In this document: in pieces, positions 1 through 13,527 of the stretch | Position numbering within the stretch: the first letter of the stretch is position 1 | Layout: each line of letters opens with the position of its first letter | Assembly: GCA_000507305.1 (NCBI GenBank) | Contig: DF239257.1 | Span: 184,428-248,427, forward strand | Direction of reading: 5' to 3' | DNA: 64,000 nucleotides | Source: Breviolum minutum Mf 1.05b.01 | Lineage: Eukaryota; Sar; Dinophyceae; Suessiales; Symbiodiniaceae | Notes under the pieces: model-generated | The model's database searches: none | Told to the model about the DNA's origin: nothing | The model's input: only the letters and a program-made list of their open reading frames with translations | Position numbers and translations under genes: made by a program

Positions 1-1066
1 TAGATTTTTCACACCCAAATTAAAGTCACTTTTTTTTTGTTGTATCCTTTTTTTTTGGGGGGGGATGGCTCCATGGCTCGGTGTTCAGATGTCAGCTCCC
101 GAAAACGAACGGCTGGTGTTCAGAGTCACCCCAAAATGTTGCATGGGCTGTTAAAGGAAAGCCGGGACCAACGGGACCCTTTAAACATGGGGCAATTTGT
201 TGGGTATCTATATGTTAGATTTTGGGGGTCCGCCGAAGATGTAGCATCCTATCTTTGAAAGTTGTTATTGATTTTTCCGTGACTATGTGTTGGGGAAGGT
301 TGTTGCAAGGTAGTTACTGTAAACTCCTAATTCTTAATGGAGAAATCTCTGGCGGTGCCCAACGTGCTGCTGGGGGTTGCCTTCAGGACGCCTGTCGTGT
401 GGGTGAGCTGCGCCGTGGTGTTTGGAATTCAATTTGGGTCTGGATCGACAGAGAGAGCAGTTGGGTCAAAAATGGTCAATGCTTGGATTGGTATGGTTGA
501 TGGAAGAAATCCTGTCACCAGTTGATATGGTAAATATCCTAGTATTTACGGGGTTTTATACATCCCAGGTGGTGCAGGATTTTTTTCATCAACAGTACTT
601 GGAGGATCATCCCATTTAAAACCCAAATCCGGCAGCAGTTGATTCATAGGTAGTTTTCCGGTTGGTTTGCAAGGGAAACTATCCCTTACTTGGAGGATCA
701 TCCAATTTGCTGAGTGGTGAAAAACCATGATGTTTGTAAGTCCTTTATACGCAGGGTTGATCTATATACTTATAAATGGCGGAAGTGCCCCCACTTACTA
801 AGTAGATAGTCCCTTAGGACAGCCGTTGGAGTTTACATCCACCAAAAGTTGAACCTTTAGTTAGCGACCTAAGTTTTCCCTAAGATTGTGATTTTCTGCC
901 ACTGCCCAACATCTTGTTTCCCCCCCCCCCCACTTTGCTGGTGATCAATTTTAACATTGATAAATCTCCTTCTAAATCAACGAGAGAAAACCTGTGAATT
1001 TTAGTAATTTCACCTTGAAAATCAACGAGAGAAAACTTTGTAGTCTATCTTCCAAATCAACGAAAG
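1..1066. other. Left edge: unique DNA and foldback fragments
   Basis: A GC-rich patch at 340-430 is open in several frames and has a CTTCAG|GACGCC acceptor (DACRVGELRR), too weak to call. A C-family foldback lies at 494-598, and two same-orientation E-family ends lie at about 597 and 679. Nothing else is supported. Confidence 0.5.
494..598. repeat. C-family foldback
   Basis: Ends GGTTGATGGAAGAAATCCTG and CAGGATTTTTTTCATCAACA are inverted copies. Interior has the usual AGTTGATATGG...TATTTACGG. Confidence 0.7.
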
Positions 1067-1240
1067 GCCCGTGTGGTTGGTATGATTGCAAAACGAACTC
1101 ATCCAAACAACCCACAGGTGAGGCTTATTGCGACGTACCCCCCTTATTGTGCACTGCAAACACAATCAAACGCTGAGGCTTCGGCATCTTTGGAATTGCG
1201 ATATTTTGCCAATGATGACGATGAACGCTACTCCATACAG
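1067..1240 (+). CDS. Internal exon of an unidentified gene, 58 codons
   Basis: ACGAAAG|GCCCGT acceptor and ATACAG|GTTGGT donor bracket an open frame of exactly 58 codons, phase 0 at both ends. It begins ARVVGMIAKRTHPNNPQ and ends YFANDDDERYSIQ. Composition is protein-like and the splice signals match those of the secure genes. No family was recognised. It would belong to a gene that starts left of the window. Confidence 0.6.
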
Positions 1241-1872
1241 GTTGGTTTTTTTTCACCGATGGTGAAAGGATATGTCTTGGACTGGAGGTGAACAAAAAGT
1301 TAAGTCTGTTGATGAAAGACATTGTGGAATTTTAGACTTGAGGTGGACAAATATGAGGTGAGATGATATTATCAACCCTGGAAGTTGTTTAACAAGAACG
1401 CAAGAAAGCTTTCCCAGGATTTTTGATCTCTATCACCAAGGTTTGGAACAACCTACTTATGATGAAAAAAGATTGGGATGTGAACATTTCCTCCCAGGAT
1501 TCCAGTGACTACTTAGGAGTCTTACATTTTTACCAAACCTTCATTTTCCATTGTTACGCAGCAACTCGCATTCTATATTTCCATGATTCATACATTACAA
1601 TCCATGTATATGGTATATTTTACCAACATTTACCCTAAAAAATCAACCATAAATGTATAGATATACATATACCATATACATGGATTTTCATGGGTAAAGT
1701 CCTTCCGGTGAGATTTTTTGGGGGGAATCCTATGTTTGGCTCAGTTCCCCGGGAATGCGAAAAGGCTCATCCCACACTCTTCCGGAACATGGTCGGGGCA
1801 GCACTCAGAGCCATATGAGGGGGCTGGTGGTGCGGTTCGATGGATTCGATTCTATATATCAATGGAATTTCC

Positions 1873-2009
1873 TGGTTCCCTTAATAAGTGGTAGGTAGCA
1901 TATAATCACCCAATTGGCAGTATATAAGTGGTATATAAGTGGTATATACTGATACTGCCAATTGGGTGATTATATATCAGATCACCTACCACCTATCAAG
2001 GGAACCAGA
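1873..2009. repeat. Large near-perfect palindrome
   Basis: CTGGTTCCCTT...ATAATCACCCAATTGGCAGTAT is followed by its reverse complement. The centre holds tandem TATAAGTGG copies. Only copy of this family seen. Confidence 0.8.
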
Positions 2010-2195
2010 AACAGATATTGAATATAGTTTTGAATGGAGTTATATAAAGCCCCTGTAAATAACTAACCCCTATACATGGAGTGAAACAAACGTATACTTA
2101 CAACGGGTTTTTTGTGCCGATCATTTTTAGAATCCAACCATTCGTACTTTGGGGGAGTTTTTTAAGCCATCTAGTAGGAGGTTTCAGATGTGTGC

Positions 2196-2320
2196 TACTT
2201 GGATGTCCCAGGAAGTTAGTAAATGGTTTGTAAGTGGGTTATAACCCCAATATACCCTATTCATAAGCAGGTTATAGCCCATTTACTAACCATTTACAAA
2301 CATCCTGGGACATCCAAGTA
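2196..2320. repeat. I-family foldback
   Basis: Termini TACTTGGATGTCCCAGGAAG and CCTGGGACATCCAAGTA. Interior is (GGTTATAACCC)-type short repeats. Confidence 0.85.
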
Positions 2321-2582
2321 GGGTCTTGATTTCCATACAATAATTAGGGGATGGTCATCAACCCAAGGGTTTTTAGAAAACACCCATCGTGAGGATTCCC
2401 CGTCATGAAAGGTGGGATGAGTTGACACCCCAAGATATGGATCATAGGGAAAATGGTGGGGGGGTTGTTGGGATGGCATGGGTCCCTTGATAATCAACTC
2501 ATATACACCTTGTATCGCGGGTATTTATTGGCTATATAAAGCCACCTATTAAAAGGAGGTTCCATGAAGATGTTACAGTGAT

Positions 2583-2702
2583 ACCCTACCCCTGAAACTA
2601 GCATTTTCGCCTCTGAAAATGGATGATTGGAAGAGGTACACCTTCCTTTTTGGGGCCCGGCCTATTTTCAGGGGCGAAATTGTTAAAAGTGGGGAGTGTA
2701 TC
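2583..2702. repeat. D-family foldback
   Basis: TACCCCTGAAACTAGCATTTT against GGGGAGTGTA, with the D-family interior TTTTGGGGCCCGGCCTATTT. Confidence 0.7.
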
Positions 2703-2986
2703 TGAAAAGCCTTGTTGATATATTCATCTACAATGACCTGGCGCTGATTTCCATAGTGTAGGTCCAGATGTATTGCATGTTCAAACCATGAATCATTTAG
2801 GAAATGGTACTTGGATGTCCATGGTACTTAGTAACTGGGTTATAACCCCTATATAAGTAGGTTATAAGTCCCATAAGTAGGTTATAAACCTTATAAACCA
2901 ACTTACTAACTAGTTACTAACTTCCATGGGTCCACCCCAGTAAGGGATTAATGGATAACATACCCAACACTACTTGCCGCCCTGAG

Positions 2987-3049
2987 GCCGTGCAATGTGC
3001 TGAGTATCCCATTTTCGTGTCGCCAGCCACCACGGTGTGCCTCAGTTGA
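2987..3049 (+). CDS. Possible exon following 1067-1240
   Basis: CCTGAG|GCCGTG acceptor, phase 0, so it can follow the exon ending at 1240. It reads AVQCAEYPIFVSPATTVCLS, then TGA at 3047-3049. It is either a terminal exon or an internal one ending at a GT donor at 3035. No homology was recognised. Confidence 0.35.
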   Translation, partial: AVQCAEYPIFVSPATTVCLS

Positions 3050-4033
3050 CCGGACCCGTGGCTGTTTTTCGGTCGAAGGATTTCAACGCAAGGGATCGGG
3101 GGCAGTTCATTTCATGTATATCTCTGGAAAACATAGGGAATTCCCGTAGCCTGTTTTGTTGAAGGCAACTGGTCACCTGCGAAAGGTCTCGAAGTTGAAA
3201 ACCAACATTTTTTTTTGCAACTTAGACAGCTGGAACTCCAGGTCTAGAGGTTATCGTTGATGTTTTCCCGGGATCGATGGTGGAAAAACCAACTGCCGTG
3301 GTCCCACGACCCCCAACAAAAAAAGCCACTAGAAAGATATGTTTCACATTTGCCCGTGTGGCAAATTGGCAAACACAACATACCACAACCGTCTCCTCGG
3401 GCCCCAACAAATGTTGGGGGCGAAGGTTGTGGGAAAGACATCGAGAAAAAAAAACGTGACGTGACCGTGTTTTTTTTTCCCCGGTTGAAAAGTTTAAACA
3501 ACTCGAGTGGCAAATTTGACAAACCAACATTTTTGAAGAAACTTCCCGTGGTTGTCAAGTTCCGGTGGTTGATGACATTTCAAAACTCGAGTGGTTTGTG
3601 AGTGGCAAAATTCATCGTGACCAGTTCGTTGGTTTAGGGAAGAATCCACCAACATATGCTGATTGTAAGGGAATACCTTCAAAATCCCACATGCTCCATG
3701 TATTGTATATATATATATATATACATATGGAATATATACCAGCATTTTACCATAAGTTAAGCCAAAATGTAGTATGTAAATATTCCAGTCTCATTCGTCG
3801 CATGTGGGAATGCCTGAAGAATTCAGGCCCAGATATTGTTACCCCCAAAACAGTTGGATGATTGACAGTTTACTACCTTACTTAGGGGTCTGTTGGGATT
3901 CGGTCCCATTCAATTTTTGGTGGATTCTTAAAGTGGTGTTCATTAAGCCCTGTGGATCTACTGCAGCGAAGCAGGGTCAAGCCAACCATTAACAGCAGAG
4001 TGTTGTTGTTTGAATTCTTGAATTATATAACAA

Positions 4034-4132
4034 CTAGGCTATGGTTTCAAGTATTTTTTATTTTCACCCCTATTTGGGGGAAGATTCCCATCTTGACTCA
4101 TATTTTTCAGATGGGTTGAAACCACCAACTAG
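4034..4132. repeat. A-family foldback
   Basis: CTAGGCTATGGTTTCAAG...GGTTGAAACCACCAACTAG with the conserved TTTTTATTTTCACCCC interior. First of about 20 A copies. Confidence 0.85.
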
Positions 4133-4658
4133 TAATGATATCCTTTCAATCCTAAAACAGTGATCTTCTATTTTTGATGGTTGACTTGGACTCCCAGGGA
4201 TGGCATATTTTGAGTATGACTTCCATCCAAAATTGATGCACTTTGACAATGGTTTTTGTTGGCCAAGAGTCATCTAACAGGGAGTGTGGAAGGTTGTGGA
4301 CATTACCAATGTGAAGTTGAATGGAAACTTAGGGACAAGCGTTGGAAAGTTGTTTGAGTTCAAATTATGTGAGTAAACCGCATTTTTTTGAGTAAATCAA
4401 AATACTTCAATTAATCCGAACACTTGAAGTTTGCATCCCAACTTTTTAAAGTAGAGTCAAGTTGTCTCCATGTGATGATGAATTTTGTCGCCTTCAGGAT
4501 TTTATTTTTTTCTCCGGCCTTTCTGCTGTCCGGGTAGAAATTCACCCCTTCTTCAACTCATGGGAAATCTAAGGGTGCCCCACCCCCCCAATGCCAACCC
4601 CCGCCCGCCTTCGAGAAATGAGGCCGTTATTAAAGGATTATTAACCACCATCATCCAA

Positions 4659-4760
4659 CCCTAGGGATCCTGGCTCACCTTCTGAGAATGGTAATGGCCT
4701 TGCTGAGGAGGTGATTACACACTCCAATCATCATCTGACAAGGTGATTGGATCCCTAGGG
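4659..4760. repeat. G-family foldback
   Basis: CCCTAGGGATCCTGGCTCACC...GGTGATTGGATCCCTAGGG. Confidence 0.8.
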
Positions 4761-4791
4761 CAATAAGGCCTGAGTAAGGCCGGCTATTTCC

Positions 4792-4976
4792 TGCTTGGAG
4801 GAACATCCCAGTTAGTCGTAAGTGGTTACGTAACGATGTTGATCGTTGTTGTCCCCGTAAGGATCGGGCAATCTTCCCCTTCCTTTCATGGCCGAACGAC
4901 TCATGGCTGAAATAAATGGGGGTGACTTACTAACCACTTACGTCTGTCCTGGGATGATCCATCCTCCAGGTACCAG
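4792..4976. repeat. E-family foldback
   Basis: TGCTTGGAGGAACATCCCAG...CTGGGATGATCCATCCTCCAG with internal AGTGGTTA/TAACCACT pairing. Confidence 0.7.
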
Positions 4977-5164
4977 ATAACTTCTCTAAGTAGGGTTGTT
5001 TCACCGCAGTTACTCATTTACAAAGCCATTTATAGGGGTTATAACCCATTTATAACCCATTTGTAACCGTGACATTTTCGGTGGGTAACTCTGGCTACCT
5101 TCAGATTTCCCGCCTCCGCCAGCGTTGGCTCCCTTGGGGGGGTATAGATTTCCACGGTTTCGCC

Positions 5165-5182
5165 ATGGCGACGGCGGCCAAG
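5165..5182 (+). CDS. DNPEP: M18 aminopeptidase exon 1 (start codon)
   Basis: Encodes MATAAK and ends AAG|GTGGGA (GT donor, phase 0). It joins the next exon to give TAAK-AAQLFIDFVN, close to the TAAKELLKFVN start of animal DNPEP. The frame stays open upstream, so the 5' limit and the true ATG are inferred. A CAG at about 5105 could be a spliced-leader trans-splice acceptor. Confidence 0.65.
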
Positions 5183-8100
5183 GTGGGATGGATCGTGGGA
5201 TTTCTGAAGGATGGGATCTTTTTGGAACGAAAAACCTATGCTAAATGAGGGATTTCTCAAAAGAAATTCTAGAGATTTCTTGGGGTTTTAACAAAAAATT
5301 GAGTTTGTAGAACATGTGAATATATAGACTTTTGTTCAAATGACAGTTTTTTCAAGACTTGTCAGTTCAAATGATAGCTCTTTATATAATTTGTTTGGTG
5401 AACAGAAAGGGAAACTTCATTGCTTTTGTTTCATGCTTGAATCTTGAGGACTTGCCCCACTTCCAAATACATGGAGGGTCACCCCACCTAGTACTGGAAG
5501 TGGTTAGTTAAGGGCTTTACAAGTCATTTATAGCTAGACTAACCCTACTTGGGTGACTTACCAACCATGGTTGTTAACCACTTATGACTTATATAATATA
5601 TAAATGGGGTGATTCTCCAAGTATTCCCCTCAAAAATTAACAGTAAAAGCCCCGGAAACATGATGGTTGGAAGAATACTGGGATGTCAATTGTACTGAGT
5701 AAATGGATTAGAACCCCTATAGCAGTAGGTTGGATACGTCCCCTAAATAGGTTATACACCAACTTACAAACAGGTTACGATCACTTCCATGAACACCCTA
5801 GTATATTAACTTTCCTTTTTGGGTCCAAATTCGTCCCTTTCCCAGAAGACAATGCCTCGCTGCGATGTTTTTTTAAAATAAAGAGAGGATGCAATGATAC
5901 GCAGTTATGTCGGGATTATATCATAAGCCATGAATTCAGGATGCTGTCCTGAACCAACTAGTATTTCATGGAATGTCAGAAGGGTTTGATGGGCGCAAGT
6001 GAGCCCCCGCCCGGTTTGATTGCTACTCAGTTGTCCTTTTGTTAGAACTTTCCTTTTGGGGGGTACAGGTGTCGAAGGTGGTGGTGGATGTTGTTTTATA
6101 CCTCAAAGAAGATATTGTAGTGTCCTCAATTGTTGAAACCATGTGAGGCAGTCTTTTATTTTTGAAGATCTGGTTTCTATGTGGCCAATTTGCAACTAAA
6201 ACCAAGTATCATTGGCATAGGGATACACCCAATAAATACCCACTATATAAGGTGTATATAGGGTTGATTATGAAGGGTCCATCCCAAGGCTACTACCATT
6301 TTCCCTATGACATTGGCATTCAGAGTTTTCTGTTTTGAGGTACTTGTTGTTTTTTTTCTTCCCCCCTTAATCTCTCCTAGAATTGATTGAAGAGAATCCA
6401 AGTCACTCATCCTCGTTGTGTCCCAACAAAAGATCCAATTGAGCAATGAGAAAAACCTTGGTTGTGTATGGGATTGGGGATGATACAAACCCAGATAGAT
6501 AGTGATTATAAAGAACCAGTGTAAGGAGCCCGTCATGAACCAATCAGTATTCAATGGAATGTCATAACTAGGTGGTGGTTTCAAATATTTTCTATTTTCA
6601 CCCCTATTTGGGGAAGAGGAGCCCATTTTGACTAATATTTTTCAGATATGTTGAAACCACCAACCAGATATCCTTTCAATGCTAAAACAGTGATCTTCTA
6701 TTTTTAATGGTTGACTTGGACTCCAAGGGCCTGGCTCTAAGGGCGTGTTGCAATTTTCTTGGAGTCATAAGTTTTTTTTTTCCGTGGCTCAATTCAAGCG
6801 TCCCCGGCGTTTCGCCTGTGCTAACCCTCGACTTCAGGCGGCACAACTCTTCATCGACTTTGTGAATGAAACTGGCTCACCGTTACCTGGTCGAAGTATT
6901 GGTCATGTTTACCCTCCCTAAAACTAACATAGCACCTGAAAATAGACCCCTGGAAAAGGAGATTCTTATTGGAAACCATCATTTTTAGGTGCTATGTTAG
7001 TTTCAGGGAGGGTAATGGTTTTTTATTTCCCATGATGGATCCATGGGATGAGTACGTATATTTGCCATTCATATCCCAGATGCTCACAATGGGACGATTG
7101 CCTATTTACCTACATGAAAACCCACCCCAAAACTACCCAGTTTTGTAGGTGAATATACCAGTCCCATTGAGTGTTTGGGATTCATATCTGATTTTTTTAT
7201 GGTAAATTAGGAGGTACATATACCAGTCCCATGGATCCTAATGGGTTTCAGGGTGGTGGTTTCAAACATTTTTCATTTTCACCCCTACTTGGGGAAGATT
7301 CCCATTTTGACTAATATTTTTCAGATGGATTGAAACCACCAATCAGGTTTTATTCCTGAGCTTTTCGATGGCTTCCGAAAGACTTCTATAGCTTTCTTAT
7401 GATGCCAAATGCCTCAGGACGAAGAACAAACCCACTTACACTCTTGTAATTTGAAATAGCAATGGAAGTCCCCCTGTTCCAACAGGAAATAGATCTACAA
7501 ATGGTGGATTTTCCATGGCATATATAGATCGTTTATGATCCTATTCCACCCTCTCCAAATCACCGAAATTGTGTCAAGTTTGATAAGATATTACCTTCCC
7601 ACAAATTGAACAGCTCAGAGGGGTTGTGGCAACATGTTTTTCCTTTTTTTCTAGGTGGCGCCGCTCTTGCGAAAGAAGGGATGGTTTAGTACCTTCCAAA
7701 CCACTAACCTTTTTTCACTTGGGGAGAGCTGGAAAATCATGGACTCAAAAGTGCCGGACACGGTAGTGTAGGTAACCAGGTGATTCCTTAGTTGGAGGTC
7801 ACCAATAACCTTTGAGTTCGGATCACATAAGACTTCGAGCATTCCAAAGAGGTCACCTTTGTATAGAGTTGCCCAGGAAAAAATGGACCTGGAACCCAGG
7901 AGGCTGCAATAATTTACGTCACCAACACCCATACATAGCATCCATGGGACTGGAACGGTATATTTACCTACATGAAAACCATAAAATTCAACTGTAAATG
8001 TATACGTAAATATACCAATCCCATGGATCCATATATAGGTAAACCCGTCACCAACGTTGATCGTTGACCTTGCGAAATTCCCGAGGTATCATTGCGTGAC

Positions 8101-11100
8101 GGCCTGTACCAAGCTTTTGAAAACCTGCGGCTTCCAGGACAGCGGGTCGTAGTAAACGATGGAAGGCTTGATGTTGTTTAAAACGAAAATCTGAGTTGAT
8201 TGATTTATGCTTGGTGCTGTGAGTTTCTAAGGTTGTTTCAACACACCTTTGGAACACACCCCTAAACCTTTATCAACAGGCTATAATGGGATTCCTTTCA
8301 TAGTTGGTCAGGGGGATTGCCTGGGGTGTGCTCTAGGGGTGTGTTGTAATTTTCTTCGAGAGTTGTTGAGTTCAACAACCTTCAAAATGTTTGCTTACTG
8401 CTTGATTGATGAAACATTGGAAAATCTGAGAGAATCAGCTTTCGGCGAAAGGAGATGAAACGAATTTGGAACCCCCCTTCTTCTTGTAATTTTCTAGCCG
8501 TTAAACTTTTGGGGTGTGAAGATGATTGAAAGACATATGGATTTTCTAAGGTGTTTTTTTTGGGGGGTTGCTGGAAAGGTGCTGGAGACTTCTACACTCC
8601 AGAAAACCGACGAAGCATGAACCTTTGCAAAGCAAAGTCTTTCAGATGTAGATTCTCCATCCAACATGATTCTATAGTTGACTAGACAAGGTCATTCTGC
8701 AGGGTTCATCATATTTGTGTTTCCTTAAATGGTGGTACCCCCATTTCACACCCCAAGTGCTGATCATTTTCAGTAGGTTTTGACCCCATGGGTTTGTTGG
8801 GGAAACCCACCATTTTAGGAGTTGCCCCCATATAGGAAACTGAAAGATGTGGGTATACATTTTCCTCATATTGAGCTGGGTGGTGGTTTCAAATATTTTT
8901 TATTTTCACCCCGATCCCTGTATTTTATAACTGGGATTGAAACCACCAACTAGTGAGGATGATGACCCCAGAGTCAAAAGTGAACGGTCCCAATTTCCTG
9001 AAAATCTTGGCTCCCGGGGGTCCCTTTTTGGTGAATCTCCTAGAGGAGCTAGCTGAGAATGGACGATGGTCCTTGAGCAAGGGTGGCAAGTGCCCAAAAA
9101 AACCCGTGAAAAGTTCGGTGGCATGTGGAAGAAGGGGTTGATGCAATTATTAGTATTGGGCGGACAAGGTCACAGTGCAAATGTATATAGATGTATGATA
9201 ATTTTTAGGGAGCTCTTATGGGTTGGAAAGCAAATATCCTGTTCGAAATTCAATTTAATGACAATACGTGTATATATTCATATCTATTGACAGATGAACG
9301 TTATCAATGATTTTCAATGATTTTTTCTGTTTTGATTATACTTAGCAATGTAAACCTCTATTTGCCATCATATGAACAGGCGAAAGCAAAGGATTTGGAA
9401 TTTTGTCTACTTGCACCAGCACATATTGACAATATGTTGGTACACTATAGATATGACAACACATTGCACGTGCATGCACTATAATTAAAGACAGGCAACA
9501 TGTCACACGTTTTTGTGTGTGTGCGTGCGTGCATGTGATCATAACACTTAGCGTGTATACAGATTCAATCTTCAATGTGTAAATGCTTCAATTATATCTT
9601 CTATCTACTTATCTTGAACTGCGCAGACTACACATCTAAAAGTACTATATTTTTGGTATCTCTACATATTTTGCTTCCATCCCAGACACTCAATGTATGT
9701 GCAAAAAAACCTGCATTTACCATATAAAATCAACCATTCATGTAGGTAAATAGGCCATACATTGAGTGTTTGGGATCTAGTTTTCTCCGGGAATTCCCAC
9801 CGCGATGTCATCCTTACACGCACCGCCGGTGGTGGGTGGTGTTTGATCGAGGTACTTCGTGACGAAAGGTGGTGCAGATGTCATGGCCTTCGTGGTGGGC
9901 GGCAAGTTCTCCGTAGAGGAGTCGAAGCCGCCGTGGGGGGAGGATGGAAATCGATGAAAAGATGCTAACCCATATCTGTTGATGGTTCAGAAATCCGGTA
10001 AACTCACCAGTTGAGGTTGGTAGTTTTTTTCTCATTATTTACATGGTTTTGTACATCCCGGCTGGTGCAGGATTTCTGAACCATCGACAGTAGGATCCAT
10101 GTATGGTATATGGATGTTTCCGAAAATAGTGGGTTTACCCCCAAATCATCCATGGATTAATAGGGTTTTCCATTATTTTCACCATCCATTTTGGGGGCCC
10201 ACCCCTATTTTTGGAAACACCTATATCTGGGGACCTAGTATAGATATATGATGCTGTGAAATTATAGCAGATTATTACACCCTGGAAGATTAACATGGAA
10301 CCTGCAAATCACCCATTTGGAAAGGAAAATGATCTTCCAAACCTCCATTATTATGTTCCATGTTACTCTTCAGGGGTGTATCTGGGTGGTGGCAACTCAT
10401 TTTTTTTTAATTTTCACCCCGATCCCTGGGGAAAGGATCCACTTTGACTTGCGCATATTTTTCAAATGGGTTGATTAAAACCACCAACTGGTATATATGT
10501 ATTTTGCTTTTGAAAGAATAGTTTTACCTGGATCTTCCAAATATGTAAAACATCTGCCTGGTGGTAGGTTTATTTTCGTCGGAAAACAATTTTTACACAC
10601 TTGGAAGATCCAGGTAGTTGTACATGTAAACATCGTTTAAGTCAAGTCGACCTATTAAAACAATTGTCCGCAATTTTGGATGATGAACATTCCCTACTCA
10701 AAAAATCATTCCATGCAAAATATCTAATATGCAGCTGCTTCTGCTTTTGAGTGACCCTTTACGAGGGCATTATTTGGACCACGGGTCAAAATCATCACCT
10801 GACTGAATCATCAACTTTGGTCACTTGGAAGAACACTTGGGATTCCAAAAATAAGGGTGTTTCCAAAAATTAGGGGTGGGCCCCCAAAATGGATGGTGAA
10901 AATAATGGAAAACCCTATTAATCCATGGATGATTTGGGGTACCACTATTTTTGGAAACATTCATCCACCTGGCTTGCAAAACAACTTGGGAGTCCAGAAT
11001 ACCTTCTGAGACCTGGTTGTCTGGGGCTCACACATCTCACACAGAGACGAATGTTCTGTGTGGAATCCGCGGAGCTTTAGTATGTGTAATATTCCCATAC

Positions 11101-13475
11101 CTTCCACCTGCCACTTCTTTGTGACCTTTTGGGGATGGTTAAGTGACCTTTTGAAAAGGTTAAGTGACCTCCAACTAGGGGTTAAAAAGGTCACTTTGAA
11201 TCACCTGGCATGTATATATTTCCCTACATGAATGGTTGTTTTGTAGTGGTAGAATATGGTAAATGTAGGTAAGTATACCAGTCCCATGGATGCTATGGGA
11301 TTGAGAATCCGTCCAAAATACCCTCCCTGAAAGTAACAGTAAAGGCACCTGAAAATGGATGGTTGGAAGACGATGGTTTCCTTTTGGGATTTTGCCTACG
11401 TATTTTCTGGGGCGAACTGTCGTTAGGATGACCCATGTAAAGGATTCCCGATCCCACCAAGGGGCAAAGTTTGGTCTTTGGACTTCCTGGGTATAGATTA
11501 TTGTACTACCCATTTACAGTATTTTAAATATAGATGTACATCATAAGCTATTCTAACCCAAATGTTCCATGTATGCCATATTTACCTACATCATAAATTT
11601 TTGGTAAATGTAGGTAGATATTCCATACATCCATCAAAAATTGAGGGACCTTACCAACGGACCCTAAGAAGGTTACTAGAGCTATGAAATACCCAGGTTT
11701 AGGGGTCCGTTCAGTGGGTCCTGTTGGAAATTTCTTGGAAGGTATGAAGCATTTGTCTAAGGAAAACTCATTTTCACCAATCAGTTTTTTTCACCTCTTC
11801 ATCGAGGAGTCAGGCTTCTCGATGATTGGGGCTCATACTGATTCGCTACCTGGCCGTGAGTGAGTTCTAGGGGTGGTTTCAGTGTGGTTTTTTGCGTGTA
11901 GCTACTGTAGAAATCTACTTAAGTTTAATGAACCCCTAAAGGTAGTTGGTATGTAGAAGTAGCCCAGCTGATGTTTTTATGTTAGTTATTTGGATAATTA
12001 TGGGCCCTCAAATGTCCGAAGTTTTCCCAGAAAGGGTCCCGGTAGTTCAAGGGAACCTCCCCCGCCCCAAAAAGTGCCCAAGCAATAATGTATGAAATTT
12101 GAAATCTAATGCTGGGTGGTGGTTTCAGATATTTTTTATTTTCACCCCTACTTGGGGAAATGATCCAATTTGACCAATATTTTTCAAGTGGGTTGAAACC
12201 ACCAACTAGAATGTCATTTACCTAGATCTAAATGAGATGAGTTTGTTTTTCTTCCAGGGGGAGCATTCTGGGGGCAAATTAAAGCGACCTTCAAAAACCG
12301 TGGGGTTTTCGTACAGGAAATCCCTCCAAAAGCGCCCTTTAATTTCAGCAAGGTTGCAGCTGTGTCACCGGAAAAACATTTTCGGAAACTGATACCGCCA
12401 CGGATGGTACCAAGCCGGATTCTAAATATTGGTGCAACCCACCAGGGGTTTGGCGGCGATAAATTCACGGGCCAAATAATCTAGAATCCGGTTCAGGCTT
12501 AGGAAGTATATACCCTCCAGGAAACTAAGATATCCCCCAAAAATGGCATTTTGAGTCGATGATTTTCCTTTTCCCGTTTGGTGGGATATGTGAAAATCCC
12601 TGGAGGGTCGTTATTTGCTAAGGTTTTTTCTTAGATCTTATTGGGATGATCCTTGTTCTCAGGCCTTGTTTGCGATTGCGACCCAACAGCAAGATGTCCT
12701 CCGGAGGCATGTTGCAGGTGCTCCGGTGGTTCCAAGTCTCCGGGGGCCTTGCAAAGGAGCAAGGGAAAAATTCCCTGGGTTTTTTAGGGAATATATACCA
12801 TCCTTGAAATCGTAACGGAAAAAGCACCTGAAAATGGATGAAATACTAGTTTCTTTTTGGGATTTTGCCAATTTTCAGGTGCGAACTGTTAGTTTCGGGG
12901 AGTGTAGGGGATGAAATCCTACCCAAATTACTGTGGGGATTACAATGCAATAGATCATGAAAGATGGATCCCGTGATGAACCAAACCAGGATTCCAGATG
13001 ATCCGAGAGGAAGTAGGAGAAAAAATTCTACCACTAACGGCTGATTCCCACCGCAAAACGTATTATTTTTAAGCGTGGGGGATTGATTCAATCCTCTCCC
13101 AAAGGGTCCATGTATGGTAAATTTACCTACATTTACCATAGAAATCAACTAAATGTAGGTAAATATACCTTACATGGATCCTATGGGTCTTAAACATTTT
13201 TAAACTCAACTGCTGTGGTTTTTCATGTTCGTTCACCATGGGAATTTTGTGAGTTTCATGGAGCCCTAGGTATCATCCCCTTTTCCCCCCCGCGAACCAC
13301 CATTGGTTCAAACAGATGACGCCCAAGAAGTTATGCTGAGCTTATTGTTTAAAAAATCAACAACAACAAGAACAAGAACAACAAGAACAAGAACAAGAAC
13401 AAGAACAACACGAACAAGAACAAGAACAACAAGAACAAGAACAAGAACAAGAACAAGAACAAGAACAAGAACAAG

Positions 13476-13527
<52 letters not shown>

